A stretch of DNA of 64,000 nt, taken from the NCBI RefSeq assembly GCF_002878395.1, contig NC_061121.1, forward strand, positions 12,839,405 to 12,903,404, given 5' to 3'. This document shows, piece by piece, positions 10,785 to 23,602 of the stretch. Position numbers and translations under genes: made by a program. The notes below the pieces were generated by a model. It ran no database searches. It saw nothing but the letters and a program-made list of their open reading frames with translations, and was not told the DNA's origin. The DNA is from Capsicum annuum. Lineage: Eukaryota; Streptophyta; Magnoliopsida; Solanales; Solanaceae. How positions within the stretch are numbered: position 1 is the first letter of the stretch; the number at the start of each line of letters is the position of its first letter.

Positions 10785-10945
10785 ACTTATGCGCACCTTT
10801 AATATATACACAGGATACCTAGCACCTTCTGTCCACCAATGTTAGGACATATGAGAAGAATCATCTTGTTTGTCTCTGTCGGAATTTGAACCTGAGACGT
10901 TCAGATTCTCAACCCACTTCATTGACCATTGGGTCACACCCTGAC
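10785..10945 (-). repeat. tRNA-derived SINE
   Basis: The reverse complement begins with an A-box-like GTGTGACCCAATGGTCAATG followed, about 35 bases on, by a B-box-like CAGGTTCAAATTCC. The 3' part, ending near the GGTGTCCAGCC motif at 10790, is typical of Solanaceae SINEs. These are transcribed by Pol III and mobilised by LINE enzymes. It lies inside the Helitron. Confidence 0.7.
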
Positions 10946-12630
10946 AATTATAGAGAATAATTGAATTGCGAGGAAATTGATACACCAAATTTGATGATTT
11001 AATAAAACGATTACTTTTAATTCCATTGTAGACATATATATATTACTCTTATACTACATATTCGACGAAGCGCTTTATTTTTATCAACTTGATGCTTATG
11101 AAATTCACATTCTCAAGACAAATTACACCAATACTTACAAATAAAAAAAAAATATTTTAAGTAAAATTAAACCCCGTAAGTGACTTTCAGGTTGGTAGAA
11201 TGTACACAAATCTTTATTCTACATTGAAGAGAGACCGTTTTCAAAAGAACCATGACTCGAGACACTAAAATAAAGGAAATAGTGCTAAAATCATTTTTTG
11301 TAAAATTGTGAAAAAAACATCTTCCAAAGAACCTAAGCCTTGATTATGTTGATTAATCTGATTCGAATTTGTAGTCTTTGATAACATACTCTTCCAAGGA
11401 AAAAATAATAAAGCAAATAGTGTTAGCGCTAGATGTTTCCAGAAGTTACACAAAGACAAATAATATTTTGGATGGTTGGTTAATTGAGATATCAAAAGGA
11501 AAATAAATAAAAATTTAGGTGAAATCTTGTGAAAAATTCTAGCACAATTTATAACACCAAAGTAGAGTTTAAAGTAATTCTATTGATGGTGTTTTCTTAA
11601 ATTCATATAAAGCTGAGAAATTTAAAATCTAGGATTAAGACAGGATATAAAACAGAATTTATTAGTATTCAATAAACAAAATGAGATCTCTTTACCAGTT
11701 ACCATTACGCTATACTAAAACATATTAAGCGAAAGAGTATATCATGGGAAGAAAGAAATGATCATATACACGTTGATGAATGAAAAGATCACTAAAAATT
11801 CATTATGATAAGCAAACACTAAATTAGAAATCGAACTATTATCCAGTAAACAGACTCAAAAATTTTATTTTAAACAAAACATAGACATCAAAAAACACAA
11901 TGTTAACTACATAAAGTTGAAGAGTTACAACTTTAATTTTCTAATGCATGCAAGACTCAATTTTAGAGTTTCTCTCTAAGAAAATTAGTGTATGTTTTCA
12001 TGCAAGAGACGGGGATGCCAAAAAGAACAATATGTAGGAATATCAGAAAATGCCTCCCGAAATGTAAGAGTAGTGCCACATTACCTTGTCCATGTATAGC
12101 TTATTAAGTGGCAACAATTAAAGGAGACATAAAATAATCAAGAAATGTGTGAAATCAGTAAAGAGGAGAGCAAAAGGTTCAAGAACTCTTTACTATTCCT
12201 TTTAGTTAATTCAGTCAGTACTGACAATGAAGGACAAAAACAAGAAAGAAAATCCTATAAATATACCCTAAGAGCAACACTCTCATATCTCCAAAAATTG
12301 CAACCTTTTAGAGAATTCCCATGAAGCAATATGGAATTTGACACCAAAATTAAAAAGAGACCACACATTGTAAAATCAAATAAGAAAACAACTATCAAAA
12401 ATTTTTGTTGCTTAGTAAAAGAACAGCCCGATGTTCTAAAGCTCCCGTTATACGCAGTGTTAAAGTAACTCACAATAGACACTTGGAAGCAATGTTGCAA
12501 TTGATACTACATGTCTCTAGTTTGGTTCTTAAAGTTCCAATGAAGTTTCAACTAATAAAGGAGGCACCCACTCCCTTTTATTTTTTCACAGATTCCTTAA
12601 TACAAAGTTTCGATCTTTTAGAATGATACT

Positions 12631-12752
12631 TATCAATAACAACATACCTAGTGTAATTTCATAAATGGAGTCTAGTGAGGATAAAGTATATGCAGATCTT
12701 AAACCTACCTCATAGAAATAGAGAGGTTGTTTTTGATAGACCGTGGATTTAA
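12631..12752 (+). repeat. SINE/RTE 3' tail
   Basis: The block runs ATACCTAGTGTAATTTCATA, then TGGAGTCTAGTGAGGATAAA, then GAGAGGTTGTTTTTGATAGA. It is a diverged copy of the common Solanaceae SINE/RTE tail, also seen at 8690-8770. There is no clear Pol III head, so it may be a truncated SINE. Confidence 0.65.
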
Positions 12753-14642
12753 ATAGAATGCTACATACTCGTCATGTTGGATTATTTGATTCGTTAATCA
12801 TAACACAGTCTAATCCAAACAGGATAGGAACTCAAGTACGAAACTTACAACAAACTAACATGTAACCATCTGAATCTTGAAAAATAGCTTTAGGTTTCAA
12901 CAACTCTCAGTGTGCTGTATTACATTGAGGAAACAACCCGTTTAAGTAGTCCGACACAATCCAATAAAAAAATCTAGCAACACCTTAATTAGTGAAGTAA
13001 AATACATGTTAATAACTTATAGTTAAGTAAAATGAATTCTAAATTTAAATACATGAGATACATGTATTGGCTTGGTATAAACAGCGGGTGTGAGATAAAT
13101 TTTTACTCTTCTGCTTAATGTTCGATTACTTTCCCTTTCTCAATTTGTGTCGTCCATTATCCTAAAAACAACTATTTTTTTCCTCCCACTCCTCTTTCTC
13201 ATTATTTCTATTTCACCAATATTAATAATTAATGTAATCATAATCATAATTATGCAAAATATAATCACTGCCAAGTATAAAAGATGCCATGTCTACTCCT
13301 AAACACATAATTTTAAAAAATTTCGAATAAAATCTTAAAATAACATATCTTTTATTCAGATATTCAACTTAAATAAAATGCGGATTAATTTGAAATTTGT
13401 ACACATAATAATAATCAAAATAGTACTATCCAAATTTTCCAAAAGAGTCATCTTAGAATATAGTAGCTATGATGCTTCTATCCGATACTGCAATATTTGG
13501 AAGCATAAGAGAGGAAATCGTAGCACCTATTACGTAAATATTGCTTTAATACAGAAAGACTTGTTTGGCTTAATGAAGTAATTAAACGCCTATTGGTATA
13601 TATTGATCGTATAATCACTGCTATTTCAAGATTAATAAGTTAACGTCGTATCAAGTTGTTAAACTGGCAATACTAACTAATAGTTACCTATGTCCTTGAG
13701 CAATACCGTAACAATAGATCATGTTTGCCATTTGAAAAGTAAACATCTATACATTCCAAAAATACAAAGTTTTATGGTAGAAACATTAGTGAAGGTATTT
13801 CAATATAAATTTGACATGTCTACATCTTCGGTTATGGCTATTTACTAATTAGACAACGTCACGATATTATAGAAAATTATGTAATCAATAGAGAATTTAA
13901 CAAAATAAAAAATAGACACAATACCGCATAAATAGTACGATCTGAACATTTTTATACATTAAGCAAAATCTTGACAACATACCTCTTGTCTTCATGTCCG
14001 ACACGACAGTTGAAACTTTGAGAAATTAAATATGACACTCTAATGATATATTCCTTCACGAAACGTTTACAATATGCATGATTTCGATGTAGAAGAGAGT
14101 GTTCTTCGAACTTTTGTTATTTCACATAGCCATAGATGTTGTTGGATTTGGAAACAAATAGCATAGAAGGTGATCAACATAAGAGGAAAAAAAACCATAG
14201 AAGTTGTAACTGTTTTTTTTTACATAAAATTGTTTTATATCAAAAGTATAATTAATCTAATATAAAGATTAAAGGATAATCTGGTTAAGAAGTTGTATAA
14301 GTTTCAAATTTTAAAAATAGATGGAAGTTGGCAGTATATTAGGACTAAAACTAACCTATATAATTATTAAATTTTGAATTTTAAAAAAACTGTAAACTGT
14401 AAATTCTGTTAAAATTTGAATTTATTTTTAAAATGTTAAAATCAAATTAAAAATAGTAGTAACTAATAACTACCCTAACTATATTTTCTCTTAAACTACC
14501 AAGTGATTTATTTTTGGGTTGCCACTTGACTTAATGTAGAGGCTTTGTCTTCTCTTTTTAATAATATATATAGAATATAGATATAGATATGGGATGATAT
14601 ATCTACGTATAATTGTTTAGAGTTCAATGCTATGGAAAATAT

Positions 14643-15004
14643 TGTTGAATGTTACATGATCATCGTTGTGATCTTGAGAGTTATACAAGTACCAGTTACA
14701 GTAGAGAACAAAGAAGAAGAAGAAGATGAAGAAGAATTAATGGAAGATTAGAAGCTGAAACAAAGAAGTAAGATGGGAAGAAGAGAAGAGAATGAATGTA
14801 GTGTAGAGTAGATTATTATTCTCAATCTTAATCCCTCAATGTACACATGATCAGTATATATATAGTGGTACTAACTGATTCCTAATCAACTAAGTGAGCT
14901 AACACTCTAGTGATCGATAACTAACTCAATCTATAACTAACTTACCTAACTAGTGGAGCCTATAACTACTTTAACTAACTTATGGATTAGTTTATTACTC
15001 AACA
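14643..15004 (-). mobile_element. 3' LTR of second copia element
   Basis: Read on the minus strand it starts TGTTGAGTAATAAAC at 15004 and ends in CATTCAACA at 14643 (362 bp, TG...CA). It is preceded by a polypurine-type tract TTTGAGGTGGAG at about 15005-15016. A TATATATA motif lies near 14858. Length and ends suit a copia LTR. The matching 5' LTR is missing. Confidence 0.7.
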
Positions 15005-17276
15005 CTCCACCTCAAATTTGGTGTGGTAAATATGTTAACCATGCCAAGTTTGGAAAGTAAGTGTTCACGCTGAACTCTAGTAAGTCCTTTGGTCATCACA
15101 TCTGCAGGTTATTTCTTTGTAGGAATGTACTGAGTCTTTATCAAGCCTTGTAGGATTTTTTTCCTTATAAAGTAACAATCAATTTTTATGTGCTTGGTTC
15201 TCTCATGATGAACTGAATTGACAGTCATTTCTAAAGCAGCTTCTCTATCACTGAGTACTGTAATTGGTAGTTGAACTTGAACATCTAATTCTTTAACCAA
15301 TCCACTTAACCATGTTAATTTTGCCACAGTAGTTGCAAAGCTTCTGTATTCATCCTCAACAAAGCTTTTTGATATAGTGGATTGATTTTTTGGGCCTCTA
15401 GGATACTAGAGATACTCTAAGTTTGATTGCAAATCCTATCACTAATTTTCTTGAGAAAGGGAATAAGTAGTTAGTGTATTAATGTTAGAACTAGATAGTA
15501 GTATACCTGATCCAGGATTCTTCTTGACATATTTGATCACTCTAAGTACAGCATTCATGTATGATTTCTTTGGTGATTGTGGGAATTGACTTAGAGCCTG
15601 GACACTATAAGATATGTTAGGTCTAGTCACAGTTAGGTATAGCAATTTACCAATGATTCTTTGGTATTTACCCTGATCCTCTAGTAGTAGTTCATCACTT
15701 GAGTCTGCTATGTCCTTGTTTTGTGCATCAAATTATCCTGTTGTTAATTTGACAGTTGAGTCCATAGGTGTGTTGATAGGCTTAGCAACACTGAGACCCA
15801 TCTCAGAGATTAATTCAAGTGCATATTTTCTCTAATGCATCATGATCCCTTCTTTTGACCTTGAAATTCAATTCCTAGGAAATACTTCAGCTCCCCTAGG
15901 TTTTTCATCTTAAACACTTTATGTAGGGCCGCCTTTGTTTTAATGATCTGGTTTAGATCATCACCAGTAACTAAAATGTCATCAACATATACTAATACTA
16001 TGATCATTTCTGAATCATTTCTTTTACTAAACAGTGATTGTTCATACTGACTTTGCTTGAAATTCCACTTAACTAAAGCTTCACATAGCTTAGCATTCCA
16101 TTATGTAGGTGCTTCTTTCAATCCATAGAAGGATTTAAGAAGTCTGCATACCTGCCTTCCCCCTGCTTCTTGAATCATTGTGGAACTTCCATATATATTT
16201 CATCATATAGATCATCTTTTAGGAAAGCATTAAAGATATCCATTTGGTAAATATGCCAGTTCTTAGATGCTGCAATAACAAGCACAGTCCTGAGGGTTAC
16301 CATCTTAACTACAGGGCTAAAGTTTTTTTGATAGTCTATACCTTCCTTTTGACTATATCATTTAGCAACTAATATTTTCTTGAACCTTTCCACTTCTCTC
16401 GTAGCCTTATATTTGATCTTGTATATCCATTTGCACCCAATTGGTCTTTTATCTGATGGTAGATCTGGTACCTTCCATGTTTGGTTTTCTTGTAATGTTG
16501 TATTTTCCTTTATCATGGCCTCTATACACCTAGGGTTCTTCACAGCTTCTGCATAAGAAAAGGGTTTAATTTTATTAAAAAAATTTACTAGGTAACTTTG
16601 ATATCTAGGTGTTAAAGCATCATAGGAAATATAATTAAATAGTTCATAGGGAATGTTCCCATGAACACTTAAGAATACAAAGCCTTTCATCCAACTTGGT
16701 GGATGTGAAGCTCTTATAGATTTCCTGGATATGACAGAACTAGTAGAGGCTGGATTATGCAAATTTGGAGCATGATCAATTTGTTGAATAGGTTCAGGCA
16801 TATGTTATTGCATTTCGTGTTGCTCCTCTCAGCCTTGTAGCTTCCTTGTCCTTATGCTTGAGTCAACTCTATGGTAGTTGTTTGAGGTGGAATCACAAGT
16901 GAATCCATTTCGGAGTGTATGAACAGATGATCAGGTGAAGTAAATATCTGGTGTGAGGTTGACTGCATATCTGCACATTTAAAAGGGAATATGTCTTCTT
17001 TGAATGTGACATCCCTATTGACAAAGAATAGTTTGTTAGTGATGTCATATAGAAAATACCCCTTTTGAGTTTCTGAATAGCCTATATGAATAGCCATTCT
17101 ACTTCTATGCATTAACTTATCAGTTTTCTAAACTAATTTTAATAGCAAAGACAACTAAGTACTTTTAAATGCATAAGTGAAGTTTTCTTATTATGTAGTT
17201 TCTCATAAGGAGATAGACCATTTAAAACAGATGAGGGAATTCTATTAATAAGGCAGATTGCAGCTTTTGCCCAATT
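15005..17276 (-). pseudogene. second copia element, integrase C-terminus to RNase H
   Basis: From right to left on the minus strand there are the integrase end (AICLINRIPSSVLNG, SPYEKLHNKK), a linker (16358-16801) leading into RT with NQTWKVPDLPSDKRPIGCKW, an intact RT catalytic YVDD at 15978-15989, the connection TRPNISYSVQALSQF near 15620, and RNase H (SDREAAL, ERTKHIKIDC). Frames are broken at about 17112, 16358, 15645 and 15327. The element stops abruptly at about 17276, where Ty3/gypsy gag sequence on the plus strand begins. Gag, protease, most of integrase and the 5' LTR are absent. It differs in sequence and LTR from the first copia element. Confidence 0.85.
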
Positions 17277-18563
17277 TCAGACGAGCGGAGGTCAGTTAGT
17301 TTCTTTGTGTCCTCCCTGTTGATTCTGTGGTCATTCTCATCGAGGTTATTGCAAGGAAGGAAGGGAAAAATTCTTCAAGTGTGGCCAGGTAGGCCATCAG
17401 CTCAGGGATTGTTTGGTCAATAAGGTTGCTACTGGGGCGAATAAGATTTCTGTGGCTTCATCTTTTATTCCTGCACCTTGGGGTGTGGCATCTGCTTCTA
17501 TTACTGCTCTTGGTTCTAGTGTTGGTTAGGACAGGTTGTATGTTTTGGCACCCCGATAGGAATCCGAGGCATTACTTGATGTCGTTACTGGTACATTACA
17601 GCTTTTCTCTTATGATGTATATTCTTTGCTTGATCCGGGGTCTACTCTTTCTTATATGACTACATATATGACTGTGTCTTTTGGTTTTGATCTGGAAGTT
17701 ATTTCGAATCTTTTTTGTGTTTCTACCCAGTAGGTGACTCGATTATTGCTAAGAGAGTTTATAGGGGGTTGTGGTATCTGTTGGTGGCAAGCAGACCTTG
17801 GTGGATTTGTTTGAGTTAGATATGATAGATTTTGATATAATTCTGTGTATGGATTAGTTGCATTCTTGCTACATGTCTTTGGATTGTCGGACTCATAAGT
17901 TTATCTTTAAGTTCCTTGGTGAACCGATTATAGAATGGGAAGGTTGTTCCTTAGCTCCTAGGGTGAGGTTTATTTCTTATCTTAGAGCTCGGAGGTTAAT
18001 CTCCAAGGGTTGTCTTTATCACTTGGTCCGGATTAAAGATTCTAACTTGAAAAGTCCTTCTTTGTCTTCGGTCCCTGTGGTTAATAAGTTTCCAGAAGTC
18101 TTTCCAGATGATATTCCTGGTGTTCCTTCGGATAGGGAATAGAATTTGGTATTGATTTGCTTTCGGACACTCGTCCAATATCTATTCCTCTGTATAGAAT
18201 GGCTCCGGCTGAGTTGAAGGAACTCAAGGAGCAACTTAAGGATCTTCTGGAAAAGGGGTTTATTCGGCCTAGTATTTCTCCGTGGGGTGCCATCGGTGTT
18301 GTTTGGGCACAAGAAGGATGGTTCCCTTTAGATGTGCATTAACTATAGGTATTTAAATAAGGTAATGGTTAAGAAAAAGTATCCTCTTCCGAGGATAGAT
18401 GATCTATTTGATCATCTATTTGATCAGTTATAGGGTGCCAAGTTCTTTTCTAAGATAGATCTTTGGTCTAAATATCATCAGCTTAAGATTAGGGAGATGG
18501 ATATCTCTAAGACGGCATTTCGTACTCAGTATGGGCACTTTGAGTTCTTGGTGATGTCATTTG
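17277..18563 (+). pseudogene. gypsy gag zinc knuckle, protease and RT N-half
   Basis: A retroviral knuckle reads CGQVGHQLRDC near 17382-17411, preceded by a degenerate FCGHSHRGYC. Downstream LLDPGSTLSYMT (near 17630) is the protease active-site region with D-P-G in place of the usual D-S-G. RT begins with [20 protein letters not shown] (near 18180) and continues through [18 protein letters not shown] and SKIDL-like blocks in a shifted frame. A 12-bp duplication GATCATCTATTT lies near 18410. The reading frame is cut by the nested element at 18564. Confidence 0.8.
18559..18563 (+). repeat. 5-bp target-site duplication of the nested Ogre-like element, left
   Basis: ATTTG here is repeated at 36940-36944 on the far side of the 18564-36939 element. 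This is the usual 5-bp signature of LTR-retrotransposon integration and fixes both element ends to the base. Confidence 0.9.
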
Positions 18564-20918
18564 TGTAGACACCTAATTTTATCCCTCCCGAAGTCTAATT
18601 TTATTCATGTTTTTTAGTTCACCTTACCATGTGTCTTACCCATTTTTATTATTCCCCACAAAATACAAAAAATAACAAACTCCCTAACAAATTCTATCCT
18701 ATCCTAACCCCTACATCTTATCCTAACAACTCATCCAATCAAAATAAACCACATCACACCATACCCTACCCTCACCTCACCACTACCCTACCCTACCTCA
18801 TTACCCCACCCTCACCTCACGGCATATATACACTACACCTCACGGGATTGGCAGAGAAAAACACACAACATTCCAATTTTTTCTTTTCTTCTTGACAGGA
18901 CACACACACAACACTGATTCAGAGACTACACAGAGAACTCCATTTTTATTTTCTTTTCTTCTTCACTGGAAATTCGACTCAACACCCACAGATTCACCAT
19001 GAGCACACACTCACCTCACCACAAACACTGATTCCCCAAAGAAGAACAACATACATATACATCACACACACCAGTTGAAATATTTGAGAGATTTTTTTTT
19101 ACCACAATTCCTCGGACCTCACAGGAGCATGCACAGAATATCTTTCTTTTTCCATATATCACAGCAAATCACAGACTGAAAAAAGGACTCCATTTTTGGT
19201 TTCTTCTTCACGCCCAACAACGAACAACTTGCACACACAGAGAATCGAGAGAGAAAGGTTATAGCTGAGAGAGAGAGAGTGGCAGAGAAGAATTTGGTCG
19301 CTGTCAAAAGCTGCTGACGAAACCTTCACCGAAACGAGCTTCTAGGTCATCGTATTGAATGATTCAAGCTCAGGATCTTCAATTCTCTTAGTTTCAGATG
19401 GATTTCAAAGTAAACTTGTCCAGAAAACACTGAGATTTCACTAGAATCCTCCTTTCTTTCATCGTTTTCCAACGCCGTCTGAGCTCTCCGTAGCTCCGGC
19501 TCCACTGTTCTGGTTGGTTTTGTCTTGTGTTGAATCTTTGGGGTTCGTCCGATTTTGTTTTTTGTTGCTAGATTCAGGATTTGGGGATTCTCGTTGGTTC
19601 TTATTTCAGGGATTAGTTGATCGTGCCTTTCGATCAGTTTCGGATTGTTGTTTCGCTATTCGGGCCTTCGTCTCTCTATACTGATTTTGGTTAGACATAG
19701 TCGGGGTTCCTTGTTCGAGGGTATTGGTCTTGGATTTTCTTATTATCAACAAAGATCAGATTGTCAAAAGTTTGGAGTTTCAATTTTGGTGCTACCGAGT
19801 TTGGGTTTGGTCGTGGCTGAGGTTCGGTTGGAGGTTTTCGGATATGGACTCTTTTAATTCGAATAACATTGAGTTTAAAAGCTTCAAATTAAGGTCCAAT
19901 TCTACTCTTTTCCTCTTTTTATTTCATTATTGATGATATCCGTGCATTGGATTAAATATCGTGTTGGTTGATCTTTATTGGTGATGAATTGCTACTTTGT
20001 TTGATTTGTTGCTGATTCCCTCGATTATATATGGTGTGATGATATGATATCATTTGAGATTTGAAATTGGTAATTTGAGTATAGAATTGGGGTGGGAATT
20101 AAAAGATCAAATAAGGTGAACGTTGATTAATTTTGATTCATTGTTGGATATTGTTGAAACTGATAGTATCATAGTTTAGATTGTTAAATTGGTAGACAAA
20201 TACTAAGTTTGGGTAGGCAAATTATAGAAAAATGGAAGATGGTGATTTGATGAATGTGTGAATATTCGTTGAATGGTTCTTTCTATTTTAACGCACAAAA
20301 ATTGAGAAAATGTATTCATTTTACCGGGGAATGCCTCGAGATTTTATGTATTTATTCACCGGGGAATGCGCCGATGTATCATGTTGGCGGAAAATAATCG
20401 TGATGAAGGCCCGCGGCGTCGGGTAAAGCATTGGAGCTTAGTCTAGGATTAGTTTAGAATAGGATTTATATTTTCGTATTTTTCTATTTTTGGACTGTAT
20501 AATTGGACTGGACTTTACATTTTAGATTGTTTTGTTTTTGTTTATTGTTTGATTATTTTGCCTGCTTTTGTGTTGTTTATACATTTCTTAGTGTCAAAAA
20601 ATAGTCGATACACTATACCAAGCGACCGTGGTTGAACCACAGGATCGAGGGGTGCCTAACACCTTTCCCTCGGTCAACAGAATTCCTTAGCCGGAATCTC
20701 TGATCGCAAACCAGTTTAAAGAGTCAAATAGTTTTGAAAAGGATTTTCCAATGGTGACTTGGCACACCCGATTTATTTCAAGTGGCGACTCTGAATTTTG
20801 ATTGTTAAAAATAATCCTTTTTCGAAACAAATTTTCATCTTTTGTCACTTTAATAATTGAAACCCTTTCGATCATTAAATTATAACCATTTTTTTGAAGT
20901 CGAAAAAGAGGCGTGACA
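18564..20918 (+). mobile_element. 5' LTR of the Ogre-like element
   Basis: 2355 bp, TGTAGA...GTGACA. It resembles the 3' LTR closely, with few differences by eye, but is about 390 bp longer because the 3' copy has lost the segment equivalent to roughly 20118-20507. That segment includes a twice-repeated CACCGGGGAATGC-like motif near 20320-20375. A C/A-rich stretch with many CACACA and CTTCTTC words occupies 18640-19110. Confidence 0.9.
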
Positions 20919-20940
20919 GCTCTGGCGACTCTGCTGGGGA
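20919..20940 (+). promoter_or_regulatory. primer-binding site of the Ogre-like element
   Basis: Immediately after the LTR the sequence reads TCTGGCGACTCTGCTGGGGA (21-40 of that block). Its complement ends ...GTCGCCA, fitting the 3' end of a tRNA; an Arg tRNA is the usual primer in this lineage. The tRNA identity is from family knowledge, not checked here. Confidence 0.75.
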
Positions 20941-22096
20941 CACAATGACAAGTTTTCAGAATTTGAGCTATTTTTGGAGTCGTATCAGCTTTGTTTGGCA
21001 TTACGAGTGTATAAGCATTGTTTGTGATTTTGTTTGTGTTATTGTTTTCACTTTTGTGCGTTTTTCGTGCTCTTTGTTTATAGTATTTATCCTATGTGTT
21101 ACCGCTTTATATCTGTCATCATGTGTCCACCCCCCGCAGCCTTCTTTCTGCAACAAGTCCGTAGTACACGTGTTGTACACAACCTCTAGTTGAGTCACCC
21201 TTATTCTAGGGGGGCGGGGAACCGTCGGTGTTATGGAGTAGGTACGTTCCCCCGAGCAGCCTTGTTATTGAACCACAACGTAGGTCAGCCTTTAGGTCAT
21301 GCTTATGTGCATCATACGGAGACCTAGCGGAACCCACATGGTCCTTTGTAGGAGACTCACCTCTAAAGCATCTCTACGTGCTAACTGTTGCATCTTTAAG
21401 GGTAACGAGGTCATTTGACGGACTGATTTTTTTTGTTTTTTTTTTAAAAAAGTATGAATCAAAAGGAATGTCGTAGTTTATTTTAGAATTCTTTATGGCT
21501 TTTGTTCTTCACGATCCAAAAAATCAAAAAGATTTTTTTTACGTTTTACATTTGTCTTCTCAAAGTATCGTAAATTCAAAAAAAAAGAAAAAAAAAGAAA
21601 AAAAAGAAAAAAAAGTTTTGTTTGTCTTTTCTACTTATTTGTCAAAAACAAAAATACCAAAAAAAAAATTTTCTTCATAATTGGTGGTGTCAGTCTTAGT
21701 TAAAGTGTCTAGCTGAAAATCCAAAAGTTTTTTTTCGTTTGTTTTTTGTAGTGTCTCTTAAGTTAGGGTCAATTTATTAGTTAATCGTTAATTGTCCAAT
21801 CTGGATGAACTACGCATACCTGATTCCCTTCCCTCGGGCTGGGATACGTAGGCAACCCTCGGTGGGTTCAGTATTCTTTGTGTTGGCCTTTGTCTTATTA
21901 TTAGCCTAGGTCTCTCGCCCCGTAATCTAGTGTTGTTAGCCAAGTAGACTGATCTCGCTCAGTACTTCTGTTCGGAAAATTGGAGTCATGAATATGGTCT
22001 GTCCCATCGACATATGTTTACGTCAAAAATCCCAAAGGTTGGGAATCTCCTACTCCTGTCGAATTTTTGAGATAATGTCTTGTGTGTTATTACAGG
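20941..22096 (+). other. Ogre-like leader between PBS and ORF1
   Basis: No coding frame is supported. It contains an A-rich/AAAAAG run at 21580-21620 and, at 21804-21871, the first copy of a roughly 70-bp module repeated at 24443-24510 and 32332-32406. The bases TTATTACAG just before ATG 22097 resemble a splice acceptor, so the leader could be spliced. Confidence 0.5.
21804..21871 (+). repeat. ORF-boundary module, copy 1
   Basis: The module reads GAACTACGCATACCTGATTC, then CCTCGGGCTGGGATACGTAG, then GCAACCC...GGTGGGTTCAGT. It recurs before gag and after pol with the same order of words. The function is not known to me. Confidence 0.7.
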
Positions 22097-22764
22097 ATGG
22101 ATTTGTCCACCAAGTCTAGAGTTCTGATAGTTGTCAAGGTGCCCAAAAAGTTAATCAAATGGTGGAAAATGTTTAACTATGTTGATCAGCAGAAACTGAT
22201 TAAAATATTAGGTGATCTTATGGAACTTCTGCATATTACCCCTCGTCCAGATTTAATAGAGGCTTTGTTGACCTTTTGGGATCCAAGTAGTTTGGTGTTC
22301 AGGTTTGGGAAATGTGAAATGACTCCTACTTTGGCAAAAATATCCGGTTTGTTGCATTTGCCCTATATCGAGAAGGATATGATCCGAGCACGAAATCATA
22401 CTGGCGTGAGATTTTTGCAGTCTTGTGGTTTAAAAAGTAAGGGTATGCGTTTGGGTTGTTTAAGTGATTCGTGGGTTTCCTTAAACTTTTTGTTCGCTAG
22501 ATTCGGGCCCTCGAAAGGTTTTGATTGCATTTGGGATGAATTTCATGTGCCTAAGGAGAAGTGGGAGAGAAAGCGTCTTGAAGTCTTCACCCTCGCTTTG
22601 TTAGGTACTTTAGTGTTTTTACTAGAAGAAAGACGTATTAATATCTGTTTGCAATCTGTGGTGATGACCCTATTTCATAAGGATCAAAACGACAAGGGCA
22701 TTAATCAAAAGGGCAGGTTCACTCTCATACCCATGATCTTAACAGAAATATATAAGGCTTTCAC

Positions 22765-22864
22765 NNNNNNNNNNNNNNNNNNNNNNNNNNNNNNNNNNNN
22801 NNNNNNNNNNNNNNNNNNNNNNNNNNNNNNNNNNNNNNNNNNNNNNNNNNNNNNNNNNNNNNNN
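22765..22864. other. assembly gap (100 N) with a foldback flank
   Basis: Exactly 100 N. The right flank 22865-22903 is the reverse complement of about 22671-22709, and 22903-22982 then repeats 22680-22759 directly. This pattern suggests a chimeric or foldback read at the join, not biology. Confidence 0.9.
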
Positions 22865-23502
22865 GATTAATGCCCTTGTCGTTTTGATCCTTATGAAATA
22901 GGGATCAAAACGACAAGGGCATTAATCAAAAGGGCAGGTTCACTCTCATACCCATGATCTTAACAGAAATATATAAGGCTTTAACCGAAGTGAAGGGGGG
23001 AAGGAGATTTTTTTAGGGCAGTAACCTGATTGCAGTTATGGATGATGGAGCATTTGCATGCGCCTTCTTAAGTTAGACCGGACGTGTTAGATCGTTGTAT
23101 TCCCAATCGAGTGAAAGCCATGGACTCCAGGTTGCGTTTGGGTAAATTCTCGTTACCTGTGGGAGTCGACGCTTGGATTGGATTTCTTGAGTCGAGAACC
23201 AGGGATAACATTTTGTGGACTTATCTGTGGCTTCGACCAAAGATAGTATTGTTGGGTTGTCAGACGCAGCTCCCTTTAGTTATGTTAGGGCTCAATTGCA
23301 TTAGACCATACAGTACTTCTAGGGTAATGCGCCAGTTGGGTAGGCTGCAGGACGTGCCACCAGCAGTGGATCTTCTGAAGGATGTTGAGTAATTCAAAGA
23401 CCTAGCCTTAGGTGAGAGAAAGTACGAACAGTTTTGGAAGCATGCAACAAAGCTAGGTGTGGACACACTCAAAGAAAGTTTGGATAATCCGGGCCACACT
23501 AA

Positions 23503-23602
23503 NNNNNNNNNNNNNNNNNNNNNNNNNNNNNNNNNNNNNNNNNNNNNNNNNNNNNNNNNNNNNNNNNNNNNNNNNNNNNNNNNNNNNNNNNNNNNNNNNN
23601 NN
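23503..23602. other. assembly gap (100 N) with duplicated flanks
   Basis: Exactly 100 N. The 183 bp on the left (23320-23502) recur on the right (23603-23785) with only a difference at the very end. An unmerged contig overlap is the likely cause. Confidence 0.92.

Larger units (their letters stand above)
10294..14587 (-). mobile_element. non-autonomous Helitron
   Basis: On the minus strand the element begins TCTATATCTATATTC at 14587 and ends CTAG at 10294. The 3' end has a perfect hairpin CCGCAC-GAT-GTGCGG at 10306-10320, about a dozen bases from the terminus. Flanks give A on one side and T on the other, as Helitrons require. The flanking sequence rejoins as ...TTAGGAT...GGGATGATATATC, matching the uninterrupted paralogue at 6815-6840. 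No Rep/helicase frame is visible. Inside are one SINE, one RTE-style tail and long AT-rich stretches with no recognised gene. Helitrons replicate by rolling circle and often carry gene pieces; I recognise none here. Confidence 0.75.

Noticed and set aside
22865..22903. Palindrome beside the gap as a biological hairpin
   Set aside because: It is an inverted copy of the left flank next to 100 N, so an assembly artefact is the better explanation.
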